Below, piece by piece: positions 8,018-12,430 of a DNA stretch of 12,430 bases (positions are counted from its first letter, which is position 1; the number at the start of each line of letters is the position of its first letter). The stretch comes from CAZFDT01 sp964518335 (GTDB lineage Bacteria; Planctomycetota; Phycisphaerae; Phycisphaerales; Phycisphaeraceae). The notes beneath the pieces are model-generated. The model was not told where the DNA came from. It did no database searches and saw only the letters and a list, made by a program, of their open reading frames with translations. A program made the position numbers and the translations under genes. The stretch is taken from positions 1 through 12,430 of the forward strand of contig CAZFDT010000117.1 of the NCBI GenBank assembly GCA_964518335.1, given 5' to 3'.

Positions 8018-8812
8018 ATGCCCTCCAACGTCTCCATCACTGGCGACGATGCCCTCACGCTCGACATGGTCGGACAGATGACGTACTGCCCGCGGCGGTT
8101 TCATCTGATGTACGTCGAGGGGCGATGGGCGGACAACCAGTACACGGTCGAGGGGCGGCATGTGCATCGGCGGGTGGATGCGGTGGATCATGTGCTCGAA
8201 TCGCCTGATGCCAAGGATGTCGAAAGCGAGAAGAAGCAGGCGGGCGACGAACCGCCGAAGATCAGCCGGTCGGTGTCGCTGGCGTCGGAGCGGTTGGGTC
8301 TGACGGCCAAGCTCGACCTGGTCGCGACTGATGGCGATGAGGCGGCACCGGTCGAGACGAAGCGCAGCCGCGTGCCCAACACGCCCGAGCGGACGTACGA
8401 GCCCGAGCGTGTGCAGCTTATGGCCCAAGGGCTGTTGCTGCGTGAGCATGGCTACCGGTGCGATCACGGCGTGGTCTTTTACGCCGGCTCACGTTCGCGC
8501 GTCACCGTGCCGTTCACGCCTGAGTTGGAGGCTCGCACGTTGTCACTGATTGATGTCTCGAACGACAAACGCCGCACAAGCATCTTCGAAGCGTTGCAGG
8601 ACCATGGCGACCACACCCAGTTCAGCGTGTTTCTCTGTCAGCTCGACCTGGCCGAGCTGGCTCAGTTGCGGGCGTCGCTGCAGCAGCACGTCCACGAGCA
8701 GCAGGACCAGATCCTCATCGTCGATCTCGGCCAAGCCCACCACGACCTGGACCAAAGTATCGAGTCGCTGGGTAAGCCCTTTGTGGCGACGCCCCGAGCC
8801 CACATCGTGTAG
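8018..8812 (+). CDS. Cas4(truncated)-Cas2 in-frame chimera; Cas1 lost
   Basis: This 264-aa ORF sits where type I-G loci usually carry a cas4-cas1 fusion and then cas2. Residues 1 to about 178 are Cas4-like: YCPRRFHL (C24, first Fe-S cysteine), GRHVHRRVD, LTAKLDLV (D100), PVETKR (E113, K115) and the ERVQLMAQGLLL helix (Q133), ending VPFTPELEARTLSLI. The remaining Fe-S cysteines that follow this point in Cas4 are absent. Sequence then passes directly to DVSNDKRRTSIFEALQ (from 179), a Cas2 start lacking only the first few residues, and continues through HTQFSVFLCQLD, QDQILIVDLG and PRAHIV to a normal Cas2 end. All of Cas1 is missing. The ATG follows GAGAAGAGG (8004-8012). The protein should lack integrase activity. 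The Cas2 fold might survive, because TLSLIDVS can replace its first strand. It may be a deletion scar, an assembly error or a real novel fusion. Confidence 0.85.
   Translation: MPSNVSITGDDALTLDMVGQMTYCPRRFHLMYVEGRWADNQYTVEGRHVHRRVDAVDHVLESPDAKDVESEKKQAGDEPPKISRSVSLASERLGLTAKLDLVATDGDEAAPVETKRSRVPNTPERTYEPERVQLMAQGLLLREHGYRCDHGVVFYAGSRSRVTVPFTPELEARTLSLIDVSNDKRRTSIFEALQDHGDHTQFSVFLCQLDLAELAQLRASLQQHVHEQQDQILIVDLGQAHHDLDQSIESLGKPFVATPRAHIV
8549..8554 (+). other. Cas4/Cas2 fusion junction
   Basis: The change from Cas4-like to Cas2-like sequence falls at Ile178-Asp179 (codons ATT GAT), in a short TGATTGATG stretch at 8548-8556. The TGAT doublet could be microhomology used in a deletion. The normal intervening sequence would encode the Cas4 C-terminal cysteine motif, all of Cas1 and the Cas2 start, judged from family lengths at more than 1 kb. 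Confidence 0.6.
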
Positions 8813-8813
8813 C

Positions 8814-8819
8814 TATAAT
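8814..8819 (+). promoter_or_regulatory. TATAAT box, candidate array promoter
   Basis: A perfect TATAAT lies immediately after the stop of the preceding gene and 169 bp before the first repeat. There is no good -35 at the standard distance (8791-8796 reads GCCCCG) and no TG extension, so the promoter is only a candidate. Confidence 0.35.
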
Positions 8820-8883
8820 CGAGCGGTTGGGTGGTCGCCGATTGCCGGGCACCGCTCGCGGTCTTTGGCAAGTCAAGACTTAC

Positions 8884-8903
8884 GGCACGCGGGACGCCGT
8901 GCC
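8884..8903. promoter_or_regulatory. Leader inverted repeat
   Basis: GGCACG (8884-8889) and CGTGCC (8898-8903) are complementary around an 8-nt loop. This could be a protein-binding dyad in the leader or a small RNA hairpin. No U-run follows, so it is not a standard terminator. Confidence 0.25.
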
Positions 8904-8988
8904 TATCCTCTTGGACCCCTCGATCGGGAAGCATCACTCGCCCGCAACCTCGCAAAGCCCGCCGCATCCAGATTTTGGAGCGAGCAGC

Positions 8989-9024
8989 ATCTCCGCGGTC
9001 ACACGACCGCGGCCTCATTGAAGC
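8989..9024 (+). repeat. First CRISPR repeat (leader-proximal)
   Basis: This is the reference copy of the 36-nt unit. The stem arms are at 8993-9000 and 9005-9012, the ACAC loop at 9001-9004, and the 12-nt 3' flank CCTCATTGAAGC at 9013-9024. Forward frames through the unit are mostly open, which creates false repetitive ORFs across the array. Confidence 0.97.
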
Positions 9025-10556
9025 GACATGCTGAACTTCGCCACCGCGTCCCAGTGCGTCATCTCCGCGGTCACACGACCGCGGCCTCATTGAAGCGGGG
9101 ATGCAAGGGGGTAGGGCCTGGCGAGAGTTCCTACCATCTCCGCGGTCACACGACCGCGGCCTCATTGAAGCCTGCTGTTGACCTCTTCTGCCATAGCGCG
9201 TTTACCCCTATCTCCGCGGTCACACGACCGCGGCCTCATTGAAGCCAGTTGTCCCGCTGGGGTAGAGCAGTAAGGCGGGAATCTCCGCGGTCACACGACC
9301 GCGGCCTCATTGAAGCGCTGTCGGGGCGGGGGCGGGCTGTGCGGGCGACGGCGGATCTCCGCGGTCACACGACCGCGGCCTCATTGAAGCTACCCAGGAT
9401 TGGACGCGGCATACACCATCAAGGTTCCATCTCCGCGGTCACACGACCGCGGCCTCATTGAAGCCCTATTCCCGACCGTGGTACATGGCTCGCCAACGTG
9501 CATCTCCGCGGTCACACGACCGCGGCCTCATTGAAGCTTCGTTTTCGACCTTGCGACGATGAGCAATGCCGAGATCTCCGCGGTCACACGACCGCGGCCT
9601 CATTGAAGCCGCAGCGAGAGCTTCGCCGGATTCGAGCGACGATCCAATCTCCGCGGTCACACGACCGCGGCCTCATTGAAGCAGCAAGTCCGACAGGAAC
9701 GCCGACAAGTTGAAGCCTATCTCCGCGGTCACACGACCGCGGCCTCATTGAAGCGGACCATATAGACATGATGATGTTGCCTTATCCGATGATCTCCGCG
9801 GTCACACGACCGCGGCCTCATTGAAGCATATGCAGGGAATTGGAAGCCGTCACGCATGGCGAATATCTCCGCGGTCACACGACCGCGGCCTCATTGAAGC
9901 TACTAAACAAGGGCACGAGAAGAAACGTTATATAATATCTCCGCGGTCACACGACCGCGGCCTCATTGAAGCGAACGTGATCGAAACCGTGAGCACGACG
10001 ATGGACGAGATCTCCGCGGTCACACGACCGCGGCCTCATTGAAGCCGTTCCAGCCCGCCGCCGGACGGTACGAACACGTTGATCTCCGCGGTCACACGAC
10101 CGCGGCCTCATTGAAGCCACTCGGTGTCGAACTCCCACGACCGCCCGCCCGCGGCATCTCCGCGGTCACACGACCGCGGCCTCATTGAAGCCCCAGTTCC
10201 GCCCATGTCTCGGCGCCATGCAAAGACTCATCTCCGCGGTCACACGACCGCGGCCTCATTGAAGCAGCGTCTCCACCACGCTAGGCCCTGTCCCAAAGTT
10301 CAATCTCCGCGGTCACACGACCGCGGCCTCATTGAAGCCATGAAATGGGAACCGACAATAGAGTTCAAGGTTTATCTCCGCGGTCACACGACCGCGGCCT
10401 CATTGAAGCATTTTGCTGGCATTCGCCTCCGTGGTGCTCGCGGTTGGATCTCCGCGGTCACACGACCGCGGCCTCATTGAAGCAGAATGATGATGTGGTG
10501 GAAGCGATGCGGTGGGTCAGATCTCCGCGGTCACACGACCGCGGCCTCATTGAAGC
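8989..10556 (+). CRISPR. CRISPR array, 22 repeats and 21 spacers
   Basis: The 36-nt repeat runs from ATCTCCGCGG to CCTCATTGAAGC. By eye all 22 copies are identical. Repeats start at 8989, 9061, 9136, 9210, 9281, 9355, 9429, 9502, 9574, 9647, 9719, 9792, 9865, 9937, 10010, 10082, 10156, 10230, 10303, 10374, 10448 and 10521. Spacers are 35-39 nt long and all differ. An inner palindrome CCGCGGTC/GACCGCGG gives an 8-bp stem with an ACAC loop, a fitting substrate for the Cas6-like half of Csb2. The ATTGAAGC 3' end would form the crRNA 5' handle. Spacer composition varies widely: spacer 5 (9317-9354) is very G-rich and spacer 13 (9901-9936) is AT-rich, suggesting diverse sources. There is no decayed terminal repeat at the downstream end. 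Confidence 0.99.
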
Positions 10557-10563
10557 ACGGGTG

Positions 10564-11190
10564 ATGCCCACCAGCGACCACCTCGGCAAGTTCGTCGTGC
10601 TGAATGAGCCGCTTACTTCCGGGGGCATTGGCCGGGCCTACATCGACGGCGCCTGCCCGGCGTCGGTGGACATCGTCAACGAATCCGACCGCTTCGCGGA
10701 TGTGGTTCCAGACAGCACCACCTTGCGCAGTGGCCCTACGGGTGCTGCGGAGATCCTGTGGGCCGAGGAAGGAACGGGTACGAAGTGGGCCATCATCCGG
10801 CTGGGGGCGGCGCCGCAGACACTCATTCGTGTGCGCGTGAAGGAAATCTTCAACAACCACCTTCGGTGCAGGGCGTGGGATGGCGCCACCGAGGGCGAAG
10901 ATGACATCCTCGTGGCCAAGCCAATAAAGCTGCGGCACCTCCTGACCGAGTATCCGCAACTCACGGCTTTAAGCACGATCGACGTCAACACCGTGACGGC
11001 GACGGGCAACGTCGAAGGCCAGAACGCTACCGAGACCTGGATGACCACGCCCAACTACATCGTGGACGACAACCTGTTCATCGCCCCGGCGAAGACCGGC
11101 CTGATGGTGTCGTCGGTCGAGCTGACGTTTCTCGACACCAACACCGATGCCCGTCGCTGGGCGATGTTCACCGATGTGGTCAACATCTGA
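10564..11190 (+). CDS. Phage-like structural protein, probably 5'-truncated
   Basis: From the ATG at 10564 the frame encodes 208 aa and begins 7 bases after the last repeat; a GTG at 10561 is also possible. The protein starts MPTSDHLGKFVVLNEPLTSG, then has GTGTKWAIIRLG (about 74-85), and ends FTDVVNI. The style DHLGKFVVLNEP...GAAEILWAEEGTGTKW resembles, from memory, internal parts of uncharacterised proteins in phage-like clusters of planctomycetes, where more sequence precedes this segment. The frame is open upstream into the repeat and there is no good ribosome binding site. I therefore suspect that the true N-terminus has been cut off by the array. The 8-bp gap to the next gene suggests an operon. 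Function is not established. Confidence 0.65.
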   Translation: MPTSDHLGKFVVLNEPLTSGGIGRAYIDGACPASVDIVNESDRFADVVPDSTTLRSGPTGAAEILWAEEGTGTKWAIIRLGAAPQTLIRVRVKEIFNNHLRCRAWDGATEGEDDILVAKPIKLRHLLTEYPQLTALSTIDVNTVTATGNVEGQNATETWMTTPNYIVDDNLFIAPAKTGLMVSSVELTFLDTNTDARRWAMFTDVVNI

Positions 11191-11198
11191 GGATCACC

Positions 11199-12430
11199 AT
11201 GGTGCTTGAAAAGTACATGGGCCGCAGCATGCTGGGCGTCGAGTTCGCCGCGGGTCGGCAGCCGTCCTATTGGCAGTACAAGCCTGGCCTAGGTGTCGCG
11301 GCCGGCGGACGCATGGTCGCGGTCGAGGCGTTTGCCACGGACTCCAACGCCGAGGGACATGGCGATCTGCCACCCGGCCCGTGGAACACCGACCCCAATG
11401 CACCGGTCTCGGTCTACAACGTGCGGCTGTCGAATTACCACGTCGGCTCAAAGGTCAAGGTCGTGCTGCCCGAGCCGAACCCCGACTACTTCGCTGATCA
11501 TCCCGCGATTGCGAGCGCGTGGCAGGCGTTCTGTAACGCGGAGCACATCCTGAACATGGTGGCGAAGCCCACGGAAGATGGGTCGATCGCCAACTACCTG
11601 GACAGCGGCCGGACGCACGGGTCGCGCGAGACGGTCTACTACAACAATCAGGGCATTCTGCTGACCTATCCCAACGAGGTGTACGGCTGGCACTTCTTCA
11701 TCCACACCACGCTGGGTCAGTGCCGCATCAAGTGGTCGGTCTCGCACGGCGAACAATGGATTGGCGGGAAAGTCACCACGATCCACGAACGCTTCGAGCG
11801 CTGGACGGGCAGGCGATGGCGTCGCATCAATCTCCCACCGAATAGCGATGAGCTGCCGTCGTACAACGGTCACTGGGCATCGTTTGCGCCCACCACGCAG
11901 ATAGCAGGCCACGGCAGCGCGCTGGTCCCGTGGAGCGTGGCCATGGAAAAGGATTCGTATAGGGTCAGCTATGAGGGATTCAGTCTTGTCGATGACGCCG
12001 ACAAGTTCTGGCTCGGGTACGCCTCGCCAGGGACCGTGACCAAGATCGCGGAGATGTTCACTATCACGCCTCAGTCCAGCCCGGCCAACACGTTCACCGT
12101 GACGCGAGGGTCGATCATGTATCTGGACAACCACGCCGTCCCCGAGATGATCAGGGGAACGGACCTGGTGGCGTCAGGCGGCGGCAACTACTGCTTCAAG
12201 TCGTCTGAGACAGTGGACCAGCGGGACTTCTGGAGTTCGAGCCTGCAGTACGACATCAACCCGAAGGTGTCGACGGCGGCGACGCCGTGGTACGTCGACA
12301 GGCACGCCCTCGACGGAACGCCGACCGACAATCATTTCCAGACATGGATCGCGGCACAGGTCTTCCCGGTCGTGTTGCCGTTCCACTCGATGACCAGCAG
12401 CTGGTGGGACTTTGGGTGTATGACCTGGAG
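11199..12430 (+). CDS. Trp-rich hypothetical protein, 3' partial
   Basis: An uninterrupted frame of 410 codons plus two bases runs from the ATG at 11199 to the window edge, so the 3' end is missing. AGGA at 11189-11192 serves as the ribosome binding site, and the gap to the previous stop is 8 bp. The protein (MVLEKYMGRSMLGVEF...) is rich in Trp (17 in 410) and Tyr, has no signal peptide or membrane segment, and contains many short beta-prone stretches such as WHFFIHTTLG and YRVSYEGFSLV. I do not recognise the family. The pairing with the phage-like gene before it suggests a virion or prophage structural role. An extracellular beta-rich protein is an alternative. Confidence 0.75.
   Translation, partial: MVLEKYMGRSMLGVEFAAGRQPSYWQYKPGLGVAAGGRMVAVEAFATDSNAEGHGDLPPGPWNTDPNAPVSVYNVRLSNYHVGSKVKVVLPEPNPDYFADHPAIASAWQAFCNAEHILNMVAKPTEDGSIANYLDSGRTHGSRETVYYNNQGILLTYPNEVYGWHFFIHTTLGQCRIKWSVSHGEQWIGGKVTTIHERFERWTGRRWRRINLPPNSDELPSYNGHWASFAPTTQIAGHGSALVPWSVAMEKDSYRVSYEGFSLVDDADKFWLGYASPGTVTKIAEMFTITPQSSPANTFTVTRGSIMYLDNHAVPEMIRGTDLVASGGGNYCFKSSETVDQRDFWSSSLQYDINPKVSTAATPWYVDRHALDGTPTDNHFQTWIAAQVFPVVLPFHSMTSSWWDFGCMTW

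Larger units (their letters stand above)
8813..8988 (+). other. CRISPR leader
   Basis: This 176-bp non-coding stretch separates the adaptation gene from the first repeat. It lies on the cas side of the array, as leaders usually do. It contains a TATAAT box at its start and an inverted repeat at 8884-8903. The side and the ATTGAAGC end of the repeats both suggest that the array is transcribed on the + strand from here. Confidence 0.65.

Noticed and set aside
9707..9718. TTGAAGC inside spacer 10, resembling the repeat end
   Set aside because: It is only a 7-nt match and spacer 10 has normal length, so it is not a partial repeat.
8550..10560. Several repetitive + and - strand ORFs (for example with RSHDRGLIEA or MRPRSCDRGD units)
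   Set aside because: They are translations of the CRISPR repeat and spacers, not proteins.
11448..12134. 228-codon ORF on the minus strand
   Set aside because: It is antisense to the 410-codon frame from 11199, which has a ribosome binding site and tight spacing to its upstream gene.

Overview
This GC-rich bacterial window carries an almost complete type I-G (formerly I-U, 'Dpsyc'/GSU) CRISPR-Cas locus on the + strand, followed by two phage-like genes. The organism is not identifiable with certainty. The GC-rich codon use, the GSU0051-0054-type gene order and the style of the two downstream proteins are compatible with a planctomycete or similar environmental bacterium; this is inference only.

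Layout: 1-646 is a non-coding upstream region with a diverged direct repeat, a 14-bp palindrome and a bulged dyad. A WYL-family transcriptional regulator (647-1645) follows. After a 292-bp gap with one doubtful small ORF comes a tightly overlapping operon: cas3 (helicase domain first, HD nuclease domain last; 1938-4595), csb3 (4592-5386), csb1/cas7 (5379-6569), csb2 (Cas5-Cas6 fusion; 6566-8005) and an abnormal adaptation gene (8018-8812). A 176-bp leader with a TATAAT box precedes a CRISPR array of 22 identical 36-nt repeats and 21 spacers (8989-10556). The array is followed without a visible trailer by a phage-like gene that looks 5'-truncated (10564-11190) and by a second open frame that runs off the window (11199-12430).

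How the genes should work together: Csb2 would process the pre-crRNA (the repeat has an 8-bp stem). Csb1, Csb2 and Csb3 would form the crRNA surveillance complex, and Cas3 would be recruited to unwind and degrade target DNA. The WYL protein is a candidate regulator. The interference module looks intact by its motifs.

The most notable feature is the adaptation module. Where this subtype normally has a cas4-cas1 fusion followed by cas2, there is a single 264-aa ORF. It joins the first ~178 residues of the Cas4 domain in frame to a nearly complete Cas2, with all of Cas1 and the Cas4 C-terminal cysteine cluster missing. No cas1 exists in the window, yet the array has 21 spacers and no repeat decay. 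The second anomaly is the far end of the array, where the last perfect repeat abuts what appears to be the interior of a phage-like coding sequence. Both joints could be natural rearrangements or assembly artefacts, and both should be checked with reads.
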